Virus record (IMG/VR): IMGVR_UViG_3300004457_000028
Span: 39,295 to 103,294 of that record
DNA length: 64,000 bases
Reading direction: 5' to 3' (one strand)
DNA from: a virus
Part shown: positions 44,051-53,363 of the stretch, piece by piece
How the letters are laid out: every line of letters starts with the position of its first letter
How positions within the stretch are numbered: position 1 is the stretch's first letter
The notes under the pieces: generated by a model
Database searches by the model: none
What the model saw: only the letters and a program-made list of their open reading frames with translations
Told to the model about the DNA's origin: nothing
Translations under genes and position numbers: made by a program

Positions 44051-44367
44051 TGGCAGTAACTATTGACCCACGACCAACCTACTTTGGTGACCGAATGATT
44101 GTAACAGGCTCATACGCCGCAACAGATACGAGTATAGTCCTCACAGGTCTACTTGCTGAAATTGATGGTGTTATTGTAAACCCGACAGCAGGGAATCTTG
44201 GTAAGATTAAGGAGATTGATATTGCTGGTGGCACTACTTACGCCGCAGTTGATGGAACTTTCCCTGACATCGCAACCTTTTCCGGCTCTACTATCTCAGT
44301 TGCACCATTCTTGGTTGGACATCAAACCACTGGTGGAACTTTTGTCGCAATTGGTCGTCGCTCTTGA
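44050..44367 (+). CDS. Beta-rich structural protein, 105 aa
   Basis: Mostly strands (DRMIVTGSYAATDTSIVLTG). Coupled to the previous gene by a one-base overlap. Probably a small head or head-surface protein from position; no family recognised. Confidence 0.55.
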   Translation: MAVTIDPRPTYFGDRMIVTGSYAATDTSIVLTGLLAEIDGVIVNPTAGNLGKIKEIDIAGGTTYAAVDGTFPDIATFSGSTISVAPFLVGHQTTGGTFVAIGRRS

Positions 44368-44378
44368 GGTGACGAGAG

Positions 44379-44552
44379 ATGACAACGACTGTATCAATTC
44401 TTGGGCCTTTTCCGCCGAAGGATTTCAATGATTCAACCACAACTACTGCTGTAGCAACTGCTATCAGCACCGCTATAGGTGGTAACACTTGTGTATCGTG
44501 CGACCCACATCTTATTCTTGGTAACATTTACATATTTGTCACTACCAGTTGA
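44379..44552 (+). CDS. Small Thr-rich protein, 57 aa
   Basis: Starts MTTTVSILGPFPPKDF and ends LGNIYIFVTTS, with one CVSC. It has a GAGG-type site and fills the gap between neighbours. The composition resembles short virion surface proteins; function unknown. Confidence 0.5.
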   Translation: MTTTVSILGPFPPKDFNDSTTTTAVATAISTAIGGNTCVSCDPHLILGNIYIFVTTS

Positions 44553-44567
44553 GTGTGAGGAGTATGT

Positions 44568-44867
44568 ATGTCGTTAGCCGAGCAATCAATTGACCTGAGC
44601 GATATTGAGCGTTTTCAAAAACAAGGCATTCGTTCCGACGCACAGACTCTACTCGGTAAAGTTATTGACGAAGAAAACCCACTCAAGGGTATTACTTCAC
44701 AACAGCGTAAGCGTAATCTTGAGGCCAGCGATGTTTTGAACATCGGCTCAGGCACTCGTTGCCAACATTGTGGTATGCTTCATTTTATGTGGCGAGAAAC
44801 ATGTGGTAGTTGTGATAAACCAATGGAATACAACCTTGCTTCTATAGACGAGGAGGCGAGAGCATGA
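44568..44867 (+). CDS. Zinc-ribbon protein, 99 aa
   Basis: CQHCGMLHFMWRETCGSC near residues 65-82 forms a four-cysteine zinc ribbon. The N-terminal half is helical (SDIERFQKQGIRSDAQTLLG). Unknown role in the head-tail module. Confidence 0.6.
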   Translation: MSLAEQSIDLSDIERFQKQGIRSDAQTLLGKVIDEENPLKGITSQQRKRNLEASDVLNIGSGTRCQHCGMLHFMWRETCGSCDKPMEYNLASIDEEARA

Positions 44868-44980
44868 CCCGTTGCACATTCCTTGATACTTGGTTTGATG
44901 TTGAGTCAAAAAAAGTTGATGAGGATGAAAAAGAAACCAAGAAGTGTTTTGTAACGGGGGATGAAAAGAAGTGCCAATAG
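44864..44980 (+). CDS. Small acidic/basic protein, 38 aa
   Basis: Starts MTRCTFLDTWFDVESKK; contains KKCFVTGDEKKCQ. Coupled by ATGA overlap to the previous gene and overlapping the adaptor gene start. The MTRCT start recalls the basic protein at 15322. Confidence 0.5.
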   Translation: MTRCTFLDTWFDVESKKVDEDEKETKKCFVTGDEKKCQ

Positions 44981-46557
44981 TATTCAATCCCGGTGAGGCT
45001 GAAACACGCCCACTTGACCCTTCGGCTATTGTCTATACCACTGCACAGAAAGTTGCAGATTTCCTCTCAATAGGCCCACAGGAAGCCGTTTTAGTCAGTG
45101 CTGACAGCACTGCTAACGCAGTATTTGTTACTGGTGCTGATTACAGAACTGTGGGATTTCAAAAAGATGACACCATTCTAATTTACTCCGACGCTGACCC
45201 ATTGGGAACAGAGAGAGTCATAACATCAATTGGTAGCAGCGCCAGTGGGGTTCAACTCAATTTTGCTGATGTTATCACTGCTGCTGATTATCAAGCAGCC
45301 GATAACGCCTATGTTCAAAACACAGCATCGTTTACCAACGGCAAAACTCGTGGTATGAAGCGCTCAGTTGTTGAGGCTCGTATCAAAGAGGCTCAAGATA
45401 AGATTGACAATCTAACACACAACGCTTGGCGACCTTATCTCGTGAGTGCTGAATACATCAATTTTGATACTTACAAACCATACCGCCGACGATACTATAC
45501 GGATTATGTCGGCACAGCACCCCTCCTTTTCAGGAATATCCAGCAAATCCTTCGCCTTGAACTATGGCAGGGTGACGATTACAGAGAGATTGCTACCTCT
45601 GAGGCTCGTATCAAAATGCCTGAAGATGTCAGAGCACTCTCAGGCTCTATCGTGGTGTCATCGGGTAACGGTGCTGCTGCTACACTAACAATAGGAACTG
45701 GTTCTACACAGTGGCGTGCTGACTTTGACGCTGCTACTACCGCACAGAATCTTGCTGACCTCATTAACAAAGAAGACAGAGTATCTAAAGCAGCATTGGC
45801 TTTTACTCCACCATACACACTGGAGGGTTCTACAGAAAATGTGGCACTCAATAACGAGTTCCTCGCTACCGCTAACTCCGATTACGGAACTGGACAAGTA
45901 AAGATGACATCCATGCGTGCAGGTAAAGGTGGTGAATCTTGTTCTATTGTGTCTACTGATGACAACATTCAGTTCTCTCAAGTTTCTACACATAGCACCG
46001 CCTTTGTCAGTTACGATGGTAGCGCAGCACCTACTGTAATCAATGTTGTAAATACTGGCGGTTTTACTCACGCTGGTGTAGCAGTAGACGCAAGTGGTGA
46101 TGTATTCCAGTATACAAATAAAACTCTTACATCGTTTACAGGATGCACCATCGTAGATACAGGAACAAGTTCTACATTAAGTGATATTACAGGAACAATT
46201 ACTCAAAACACCATGAGGATTGACCTTCAAGGTGGTAGTAACTTAGGCGACAACGCACGATTGCGTGACTGGTGGCTTGACCATGAAATGGGTGTCATTT
46301 ACTTCAACAACTCTTATCCTTTCTTTGAATGGAATGCAATTAAGTGCTCTTACATCTATGGTGAGCGTTATCTTGAGAAGGCTATAGAAGAGGCTGCTAC
46401 AAAGATGGTGGCTTGTGATGTCTTGATGTCGGATGACAGAAGCGTTCTAATTCCTGAAGGCACACAAAATGTAGACTTGACTTCTAAGATTCAATTATTG
46501 AAGTCTGAAGTTGATTCTATCTTAGCCCGTTATATTGAAATTATTGTCTTTGAGTGA
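44971..46557 (+). CDS. Head-tail adaptor-like protein with inserted domain, 528 aa
   Basis: GTG start. Helical ends (VVEARIKEAQDKIDNLTHN near 130; KAIEEAATKMVACDVLMSDD near 470) fit the adaptor/connector fold of HK97-type phages, which is usually about 100-150 residues. About 300 residues of strand-rich sequence are inserted between them. The neck position after capsid genes supports the call. Confidence 0.55.
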   Translation: MPIVFNPGEAETRPLDPSAIVYTTAQKVADFLSIGPQEAVLVSADSTANAVFVTGADYRTVGFQKDDTILIYSDADPLGTERVITSIGSSASGVQLNFADVITAADYQAADNAYVQNTASFTNGKTRGMKRSVVEARIKEAQDKIDNLTHNAWRPYLVSAEYINFDTYKPYRRRYYTDYVGTAPLLFRNIQQILRLELWQGDDYREIATSEARIKMPEDVRALSGSIVVSSGNGAAATLTIGTGSTQWRADFDAATTAQNLADLINKEDRVSKAALAFTPPYTLEGSTENVALNNEFLATANSDYGTGQVKMTSMRAGKGGESCSIVSTDDNIQFSQVSTHSTAFVSYDGSAAPTVINVVNTGGFTHAGVAVDASGDVFQYTNKTLTSFTGCTIVDTGTSSTLSDITGTITQNTMRIDLQGGSNLGDNARLRDWWLDHEMGVIYFNNSYPFFEWNAIKCSYIYGERYLEKAIEEAATKMVACDVLMSDDRSVLIPEGTQNVDLTSKIQLLKSEVDSILARYIEIIVFE

Positions 46558-46563
46558 TGCGTT

Positions 46564-46905
46564 ATGGTAAGTGGGCCTCAAGATGAGTTTTTGGAGATGC
46601 TGACCGCTGAGTTATCAGACCCAAAATATCAAGAGGAACTCCGAATGGTTATCACCCAAAGACCTGAAAACTACAGAAACAAGGTAGAAGCACAGGAATT
46701 AGGGATGGAAAACATCATGAAAACTGAAGAAGGCTACCGACAAAACAACAAACCAGCGCCTCAAGGAGCAATTGATGCTGCCTTAAAGCGTGCTGATGAG
46801 CGTATGCTTCGTGAATCACCATTACTTCAAGAGAAAAAACTCAAGTTTTCAGGCGGGATGTTAGTCCCCGACATGACAAAATACAAGAAAATGAAGGCGG
46901 AGTGA
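46564..46905 (+). CDS. Hypothetical neck protein, 113 aa
   Basis: Charged helical protein (FLEMLTAELSDPKYQEELRM) between adaptor and tail-terminator-like genes. Family unknown; it could be a head-closure factor. Confidence 0.5.
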   Translation: MVSGPQDEFLEMLTAELSDPKYQEELRMVITQRPENYRNKVEAQELGMENIMKTEEGYRQNNKPAPQGAIDAALKRADERMLRESPLLQEKKLKFSGGMLVPDMTKYKKMKAE

Positions 46906-46909
46906 TAAC

Positions 46910-47356
46910 ATGGTTGCTACATTTACTGAATCTCTTGATATGGTTGTCTCCACATTGGAGAACTGGAATCGTGGTAACACTGGAAACATCAAACCAGTCA
47001 TCGCTGACATCGCCACAGTAGGTGCTGAGCGAGGAAAAAGGATTGATTTATCCCGCCATGATTACATCTTATGTTATGAGACGGCGCATAACGAAGAAGC
47101 CCCTGAATTATTCTATGATTTTGTCACAACTCGTCTAAATATCACGGTAGACGCTCGCACAGCCAAGGGGAGAAAACATCTTCAGGCTATGGAAAACGAG
47201 ATACGCCGCCTCATTCACTCTGTAAGAAAAGGGGATGGTGTGAACTTTGACCGTATGGTATACAAGACTCGCACTGACCTCTCCGATAGGTCAAAGGTTT
47301 TATTTCGGATGACCTTTCAGATAGAAGTAGTTATCTTTGCGGAGTTAGTGCCTTGA
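46910..47356 (+). CDS. Tail-completion or terminator-like protein, 148 aa
   Basis: Alpha/beta layout with FVTTRLNITVDARTAKGRKH then EIRRLIHSVRK and a closing strand (FQIEVVIFAELV), as in tail terminator/neck proteins placed just before the tail tube. It sits directly upstream of the tube gene. Confidence 0.55.
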   Translation: MVATFTESLDMVVSTLENWNRGNTGNIKPVIADIATVGAERGKRIDLSRHDYILCYETAHNEEAPELFYDFVTTRLNITVDARTAKGRKHLQAMENEIRRLIHSVRKGDGVNFDRMVYKTRTDLSDRSKVLFRMTFQIEVVIFAELVP

Positions 47357-47367
47357 GTTGAACGGAC

Positions 47368-49596
47368 ATGCCATCTACAGTATACAAAGGAGATTTGACC
47401 GAGGTTGCCTTCGGTCACGAGACAGGATTGAAACTACCACATGGGTATGCGGGGTCGTTCAAGTTTACTCACGCAAGTAAAAGTGATTCAGCAAATACCA
47501 GTGTAATTAAGTTCACAGGAGGCGATGCTTCTACTCCTTGTGTTGGTGGTCTTTTACTCTACCCAGTCGGTATGCTGGTTGGATGTAGGCTTTCTATTAT
47601 TGGTAAGGGTGATTTTGGCGCTGATGATTCTCACGATACTGGGCGCACATACACAATTATGGAGCATAAAAATCACAGCACTAATAAAACTGAACTCACC
47701 GTTACACCTGCTTTGAAAACAGGACTTGTTGATTCAAACACTAATGATACTTTGATTATTTCTTCTTTTGGAACTCCTACTTTTGACGCAAACATGGGTG
47801 GGTGGAATGTCACAGCAGCGAGCAGTAGTGAGCGTGTGCTTACTGACCAATTCCTCGGTCTTGCAGCCACTCTTACACTACCTGAAACAAAGGTAGACCT
47901 CAAGCGATACCATATCGTGGGACTTGGCCGTGATACGGCAATTCAAGTGCCGGGTCGTTTCCTAAATGAAGGTGGTTCATTTGAGGTCAATCTACACAAT
48001 CCTCGTTGGTTGTATTACGCTCTTGGTATGGAGTCTGTTTCAGTTGGTGACCAATTTGATAGTTTAATCGCTACTGATAGAACACTCGCAGCAGCAACTT
48101 CAATCGGTGAGACTTTAGTGACTTTGGATAATTCTTCTGTTCAGTTTAACTTCCCCGGTGTAATTACTGGTATTTCACTAACAAACGCTGGAACAGGTTA
48201 TCCTAACGGTGCTACAACCGCTGTCCCTAACCCTACAGGTGGAACTGGGTCGGGTGCTACATTTAACGCAGTTGAGAGCACAGGTAGTGGTGGAATCCTT
48301 GATTCTGCTACTATCACCGCAGGTGGAACTGGGTATAAAATCGGAGATGTAATTACACTCGCTGCGGTTGGTGGTGGAGACGCTACTGTAACTGTCACTA
48401 ACACAGATGCTGCTTCAAATGTTCGTGCTGGTGACTATGTTTTGTTCAAAGATGCTAACTTAGAAGACATCATTACTTACAGTAACGCTGGCACTTTAGG
48501 TGCTGACAAAGCCTTCGGTGTAAGTGGTATCGGTGGTGAAGATTACTTTGACCAAACTCAAAAACAAGAGATTCGTCGTATCGCCGCTATCAATGGAACA
48601 AACATTTGGCTTGACGATGCTCTTTGTTTCCCTCACGCCACAAGCACTCCTTTGAGATTCATTCGTTTTGACGATGATGGAACTGCTTCAACTGGTAGCC
48701 CTCATCGTGCTGCAACAGGAGCACTTACTCGTGGTGTTACACGATGTTTGTATTCTCGCAGTAGCGTTCCTTCGTTTGCGGTAGAAGTAAGTATTCGCCG
48801 CCGAGATGTTGAAGGCTCTGTTGCTGATGTCACTGACGGCGGAGTTTCTGACCCGAAGCAACTCACTCGTGTCTACAAGGGATGTAAAGTCAAGGACTTC
48901 TCCTTGACAGCCGATACAGATGCTGCTCTTCGTATGAGCGTAAACTTTGATTCAGCGCTATGCTACACAGATACTGGTCGTCTTGAAACCAGCGGGTCTG
49001 CAACTAATTATTCAAGTGGAACAAAAGGTGACCGATACATGGCTCATCGTATGTTTGAAGAAAACAATACAGACGCTGAAAGAAAAGCAACTGGTATTGA
49101 AAAAGGCACACAGAAGCCATACATGTTCTACAACGGAACTGTAACTATTGCTGGTGTTACACTCGGACAAGTTGTTTCCTTTACCATCACTGGTAACACT
49201 GGAGTTCAACAATTCTACACTATCAATGGTGCTGCTATTACTGACAACGAAACAGACCAAATCCCATTCGGTGGTGCTCGTAACGCTTCTCTTGCTGTAG
49301 AAGGTAAGACAGAGTATACAATGGACTGTGAAATTATTGTTGATGACCCAGTGTTCTATCACAAGGTTCGTAGAGCAGTAGACCACGAGGCTTCTACTGC
49401 TAATCAGATTCGTTTGTCTTTTACCAAGCCGGGAACAGCGGGTAGTCGTGAGAGCATTGACATCTTGTTAGATGACTTCTACATCACAGAAGCGCCGCTA
49501 CCAATCCCTGAAGACAAAGGTGTTATCAAAGCACCATTGAAGATTCTACCAAAGGCCATGCGTGTGGTCGCAACAGACACGCTACTACACTCTTGA
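47368..49596 (+). CDS. Tail tube protein with inserted repeat domain, 742 aa
   Basis: N- and C-terminal thirds have tube-like strands (VSFTITGNTGVQQFYTING; LLDDFYITEAPLPIPED). The middle (about residues 265-350) holds an inserted module with TNAGTGYPNG and ITAGGTGYKIGDVI repeats. Much longer than usual tubes, so the insertion probably decorates the tail surface. It precedes the chaperone and tape measure genes, as expected for a tube gene. Confidence 0.65.
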   Translation: MPSTVYKGDLTEVAFGHETGLKLPHGYAGSFKFTHASKSDSANTSVIKFTGGDASTPCVGGLLLYPVGMLVGCRLSIIGKGDFGADDSHDTGRTYTIMEHKNHSTNKTELTVTPALKTGLVDSNTNDTLIISSFGTPTFDANMGGWNVTAASSSERVLTDQFLGLAATLTLPETKVDLKRYHIVGLGRDTAIQVPGRFLNEGGSFEVNLHNPRWLYYALGMESVSVGDQFDSLIATDRTLAAATSIGETLVTLDNSSVQFNFPGVITGISLTNAGTGYPNGATTAVPNPTGGTGSGATFNAVESTGSGGILDSATITAGGTGYKIGDVITLAAVGGGDATVTVTNTDAASNVRAGDYVLFKDANLEDIITYSNAGTLGADKAFGVSGIGGEDYFDQTQKQEIRRIAAINGTNIWLDDALCFPHATSTPLRFIRFDDDGTASTGSPHRAATGALTRGVTRCLYSRSSVPSFAVEVSIRRRDVEGSVADVTDGGVSDPKQLTRVYKGCKVKDFSLTADTDAALRMSVNFDSALCYTDTGRLETSGSATNYSSGTKGDRYMAHRMFEENNTDAERKATGIEKGTQKPYMFYNGTVTIAGVTLGQVVSFTITGNTGVQQFYTINGAAITDNETDQIPFGGARNASLAVEGKTEYTMDCEIIVDDPVFYHKVRRAVDHEASTANQIRLSFTKPGTAGSRESIDILLDDFYITEAPLPIPEDKGVIKAPLKILPKAMRVVATDTLLHS

Positions 49597-49606
49597 GGCG
49601 ACTATC

Positions 49607-50152
49607 ATGCTTACACCATCCATCAGAGCCAATCATTACAACAAATTATCTCACGACGAGTATGCTCATTGGTATGCATCGCAAGTGGGTGTTACTGAGG
49701 GAGACATTGTTAGCGCTGGTAAAAAGGGTTCACTGCATCTCATTGAAAAGGCAGTTGATGCACTTTTGCAGCCAGTGGTCGTAGAAGAGGTCATTGATGT
49801 GCTACCTGAAGAGGTATTTGAAGCAGCATCAGAACTTGTTACACCTGAAGACATTGGTGACAGTGAAGATTTTCCAACAGAACTTACTTATGACGCTATG
49901 ACCGTCAAAGAATTAAAGGCACTTTGTAAAGAGCGTGGGCTACCAGTCTACGGCACAAAGGCAGAACTCGCACTACGCTTGAAGCGTGATGACGAGGGTA
50001 TATCCGAGTCCCCGACAGAAACTGAAGCCCCTGCTGAAGAAGCGGCTGCTGAAGAAGAGTCGGACATCCCCGCTGACGAAGCGGCTATGACCAATGGTGA
50101 GACAGATGACAACAGTGATACAAAACAAGAACCTACTAATGAGACGGAATGA
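49607..50152 (+). CDS. SAP-domain tail-region protein, 181 aa
   Basis: ATG 49607 (MLTPSIRANHY). Residues about 98-130 (MTVKELKALCKERGLPVYGT, then KAELALRL) are a clear SAP motif, normally DNA-binding, within an acidic protein with Glu/Ala-rich ends. A SAP module in a tail protein is unusual. Confidence 0.65.
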   Translation: MLTPSIRANHYNKLSHDEYAHWYASQVGVTEGDIVSAGKKGSLHLIEKAVDALLQPVVVEEVIDVLPEEVFEAASELVTPEDIGDSEDFPTELTYDAMTVKELKALCKERGLPVYGTKAELALRLKRDDEGISESPTETEAPAEEAAAEEESDIPADEAAMTNGETDDNSDTKQEPTNETE

Positions 50153-50480
50153 CGAACAGAAACACGAAATCGGTGTAGACCCCGATGACCCTGATGTGGT
50201 CATGGAGGTTTGGATTCGTGATGTTTCTTTCTTTGACATTCAAAAAGCGGCTCAAGAAATGTTCAATATCTCAAAAACTGGTGAAATGTCTCTAAATCTT
50301 GAAGGCTATTACAAATACGCATTCACAAACTGGGTAGTGCGAACTAATCCTAATCTTTCTACTGATGAACTCATGAAACTCAAAGGCTATGTTGGTGAGC
50401 AAATCTCTGCATTATTGCCAAGTCCAAACGAACTTGGAGAGATGATGTCAGGGGGGTTTACCAAAGGCGGGAACAAGTGA
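50139..50480 (+). CDS. Tail assembly chaperone 1 candidate, 113 aa
   Basis: ATG 50139 (MRRNDEQKHEIG) overlaps the previous gene by 14 nt. It lies immediately before a second small frame and the tape measure, as in gpG/gpGT-type chaperones. A run of six G at 50451-50456 near its end could allow a -1 frameshift into the next frame. Confidence 0.6.
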   Translation: MRRNDEQKHEIGVDPDDPDVVMEVWIRDVSFFDIQKAAQEMFNISKTGEMSLNLEGYYKYAFTNWVVRTNPNLSTDELMKLKGYVGEQISALLPSPNELGEMMSGGFTKGGNK

Positions 50481-50755
50481 TTGAGAGTTTTCTCAGTCGC
50501 AAAGTTATCAACACCCCTGCCGAATTAGAACTCTCTCTTGAAATGAAAGCATACATAGTAGCAAAACATTACAGTATATCAATCAAAGAGGTGCAAGAAA
50601 TGACTCCACAACAGTTCTACCAATCTTACACATGGGCTATTGTGGGTCGCAAAGAAGAAGAGAAGGCAAACAAAAGAGCCAATCAGTCTTCAAAAAGTGG
50701 TAGCCGAGAAACGGTTTCTCTTGACTACGATTTCTTAAACACGGAGGATTTCTGA
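50477..50755 (+). CDS. Tail assembly chaperone 2 candidate, 92 aa
   Basis: GTG start overlapping the previous stop; the frame is open further upstream past the G6 run. Helical, charged (SIKEVQEMTPQQFYQSYTWA). It ends overlapping the tape measure ATG. Made either separately or as a frameshift extension. Confidence 0.55.
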   Translation: MIESFLSRKVINTPAELELSLEMKAYIVAKHYSISIKEVQEMTPQQFYQSYTWAIVGRKEEEKANKRANQSSKSGSRETVSLDYDFLNTEDF

Positions 50756-52071
50756 TGGTAGCACTGGCTGGCCTGACCGTAGCCCTTAGTGGGTTGTCAA
50801 GCGGAGCAGGTGCAGTCTCAGGTATCTTTGGTGCTCTTGGTGGTATTTTCGGTGCTGCTATATCAGCAGTTACTGGTGCTTTTGGTTCTGCAATCGCATT
50901 TATCAAAGAGAAGTTTCAGGTAGTGAAAGACTGGTTTGATGAAAATATCAAGCCAGTTTTTGACGAATTATGGGCTGTCGCTGAGCCAATCATACAGACA
51001 ATCGCTGATTTTGTATCAGACACATTGGGTTTAGCGTTTGATGGTCTAAAAATTGCATGGGACTTGTTAATGACAGGCTTAGATTTGGCTTGGAATGAAG
51101 TCATAGTTCCTCTATGGGATTTGGTAGGCCCAGTTATCCAAGTAGGTTTAGACCTGTTAGGGGTAACATGGGGTTTGCTAATGGATGCTATGAAATTAGC
51201 ATGGGACAATATCATCGTTCCTCTTTGGGATTTAGTCGGCCCAGTTGTTGAAATTGGTATATCCGCTATTGGTTTAGCATGGGATGGACTCATGTATGGT
51301 ATGGAGTTGATTTGGAACAATGTCATTAAACCACTTTGGGATTTAGTCGGCCCACCAATTGAGGCTGGTATAGGACTCATAGGAACTGCATGGGATGGCC
51401 TCATGGATGGTATGGAAGTGATTTGGAACAGTGTCGTTAAACCTCTTTGGGACACTGTAGGCCCACCAATTGAAACTGGTATAAGCGCTATAAAAAGCGC
51501 ATGGGACTTACTCGTTGGTGGAATGGAAACAGTTTGGGATAACACCATTGGCGCTCTATGGGATAAAGTAGGGCCGGGTATGGAGGCCGGGATAGGCGCA
51601 ATCAAACTCGTATGGGATGAACTCGGAGATGCTTTTGACTGGGTATGGTCAAACATTCTCAAACCAATTTTTGATGCCTTTGAATATGTTCTTGACTTAA
51701 TATGGGGAGTCTTAGAACCAGTTGTTGATGCTATCATGGACTTGGTAAGCGCTGGTGGTGAACTCATTGGTGCTGGATTAGACATGCTCGGATTCGCAGA
51801 AGGTGGTGTAGTGAGTGGCCCTGAATCGGGTTACCCAGTTATGCTTCACGGAACAGAAGCCGTTGTGCCTCTATCGGGTGGTCGCTCTATTCCTGTAGAA
51901 CTTGAAGGCGGTGGCGGTGGTGGAGGCGGAAACACTTACAACATTACCATCAATCCTTCAGGTATGACAGACCGAACTGACAAGCGTGAGTTCGCAAGAA
52001 AAATGAGTAGCGCCATTCAGCAAGAGATTGCTCGTGCAAGCGGTGGCTCAACAATGAGGTCGGGTAGATGA
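50755..52071 (+). CDS. Tail tape measure protein, 438 aa
   Basis: Sets tail length. It has a hydrophobic Gly/Ala N-terminus (residues 1-50), then 37-residue Trp-rich tandem repeats from 113 to 297, and the typical tape measure end: FAEGGVVSGPES, MLHGTEAVVPL and a Gly-rich linker. It is short, implying a short tail if the usual relation of about 1.5 angstrom per residue holds. Confidence 0.85.
   Translation: MVALAGLTVALSGLSSGAGAVSGIFGALGGIFGAAISAVTGAFGSAIAFIKEKFQVVKDWFDENIKPVFDELWAVAEPIIQTIADFVSDTLGLAFDGLKIAWDLLMTGLDLAWNEVIVPLWDLVGPVIQVGLDLLGVTWGLLMDAMKLAWDNIIVPLWDLVGPVVEIGISAIGLAWDGLMYGMELIWNNVIKPLWDLVGPPIEAGIGLIGTAWDGLMDGMEVIWNSVVKPLWDTVGPPIETGISAIKSAWDLLVGGMETVWDNTIGALWDKVGPGMEAGIGAIKLVWDELGDAFDWVWSNILKPIFDAFEYVLDLIWGVLEPVVDAIMDLVSAGGELIGAGLDMLGFAEGGVVSGPESGYPVMLHGTEAVVPLSGGRSIPVELEGGGGGGGGNTYNITINPSGMTDRTDKREFARKMSSAIQQEIARASGGSTMRSGR
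51091..51645 (+). repeat. Five 111-bp tandem repeats in the tape measure gene
   Basis: Each unit encodes 37 residues starting at a Trp (W113, W150, W187, W224, W261) with the pattern W(N/D)xxVxPLWDxVGP, then IExGI, AWDGLM and GME. Units diverge at the DNA level, so they are old; a degenerate unit follows. Confidence 0.85.
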
Positions 52072-53354
52072 GTGACGGCTACGGAACACCTATTCGCCTT
52101 CACTTTGATGCTGGTCATCTTAATGGGATATTCGGTCTTGGTGCTGATGTTTTCCCTCCGATGGAACTTCAGGCTCTTTCTATTGCTCTCAGTGTAGAGC
52201 GTAAAGTGGGTGGTATGCCTTTACCTATTATGGGTGGAAAAAGAATGGGGATTGATTTGAACATGGTTAATTCTACTATTGTCATTGAAGGTATCTTTAC
52301 CGATGATGATGTGAATAGAAGAAACACAGCGGCTACTGGTGCAAACGCACAAATAGATTTTGCTGTCAATCACTCTGACTTATCATCAGTTGGAAAGTTT
52401 ACTCAAGTGCCAAACTCTATATTTGAAAACCTCGCCACTGGTGCTTCAAAACTCACATTACTTGATAAACATGATAACTCAAACAAAATAATCTATTTTG
52501 CTACCAATGACCTTTCATCATCGGCATCTTTAGATTACTCAAATCCGGGTGTTTCAAATGTAAACACAGATAGTGGGACTACAACAATTTTCATACATCC
52601 TACTAACTACCTTACCCCTGCTCAAATGGCAGCGTCTGTTGTTACAGCGTTAGGTGCAAGTCATCTTAATTCTTCTATCTCAGCCGTAGCGTCTACATCA
52701 GAGTTTGTCCCCGCTGCTGGCTCTTCAAAACTCACACTCACACAAACCACCACTGGTAAAATGACAAGGCTTGACACTGTATTTTTTACTAACAGTTCGT
52801 CTTACAACCCTTATCATCTGTCTTTCACAGGAGGCTCAAGTGCCTCTACCAGCAGTCCAAAGTCGGGTGGAGACAAAGTGCAAGACTTGTATGGGATTCT
52901 ACACAACACAGACCGAGGCACTGCTGCTATAATAGTAGGAGCAATAATGGGTGCTGCTGCTGTTGCTGTCACCGCTGCAACAGGTGGTGCTGCTGCTGGT
53001 GCTTTAGCAGCAGGTGCTGGTGCGGGTGGTGGTGCTGGATTACTTTTAGGTATGAAGAGCATGTTCAACGGTGATTATCCTATTGGAATACAGATTCCCT
53101 ATAACTCAATGATTACTGCTGACAATGGTAAAAAGTATGCTATTCGTAACTTTTTGATACGCACAGGTATTTTCAAATCAACAAATGATAAAATATCTGA
53201 TTTTAACGAGCGCGATGCTAATGTAGAGTTTGACACTGGTGACGACACAACGGGTATTCAAGGCACTATTCAAAAGTTGGACATTGGCTACAACGCTGGA
53301 GAGCAGCACTACACATACCAAATGGTCTTTGCACCAATTGACATGATTATTTGA
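52068..53354 (+). CDS. Distal tail or baseplate-like protein, 428 aa
   Basis: It follows the tape measure, the usual place of the distal tail protein. Begins with strands (IRLHFDAGHLNGIFGLG). Residues about 285-325 form an Ala/Gly-rich hydrophobic stretch (AAIIVGAIMGAAAVAVTAAT) that could enter a membrane, and the C-terminal part has strands again. Family not recognised. Confidence 0.55.
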   Translation: MSDGYGTPIRLHFDAGHLNGIFGLGADVFPPMELQALSIALSVERKVGGMPLPIMGGKRMGIDLNMVNSTIVIEGIFTDDDVNRRNTAATGANAQIDFAVNHSDLSSVGKFTQVPNSIFENLATGASKLTLLDKHDNSNKIIYFATNDLSSSASLDYSNPGVSNVNTDSGTTTIFIHPTNYLTPAQMAASVVTALGASHLNSSISAVASTSEFVPAAGSSKLTLTQTTTGKMTRLDTVFFTNSSSYNPYHLSFTGGSSASTSSPKSGGDKVQDLYGILHNTDRGTAAIIVGAIMGAAAVAVTAATGGAAAGALAAGAGAGGGAGLLLGMKSMFNGDYPIGIQIPYNSMITADNGKKYAIRNFLIRTGIFKSTNDKISDFNERDANVEFDTGDDTTGIQGTIQKLDIGYNAGEQHYTYQMVFAPIDMII

Positions 53355-53363
53355 GGTGAAAAA

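Noticed and set aside
51091-51645. AWDGLM segments of the tape measure as further copies of the AWxLLK tag
   Set aside because: They belong to a regular 37-residue repeat and lack the conserved Lys and preceding AF/MD; resemblance is superficial.
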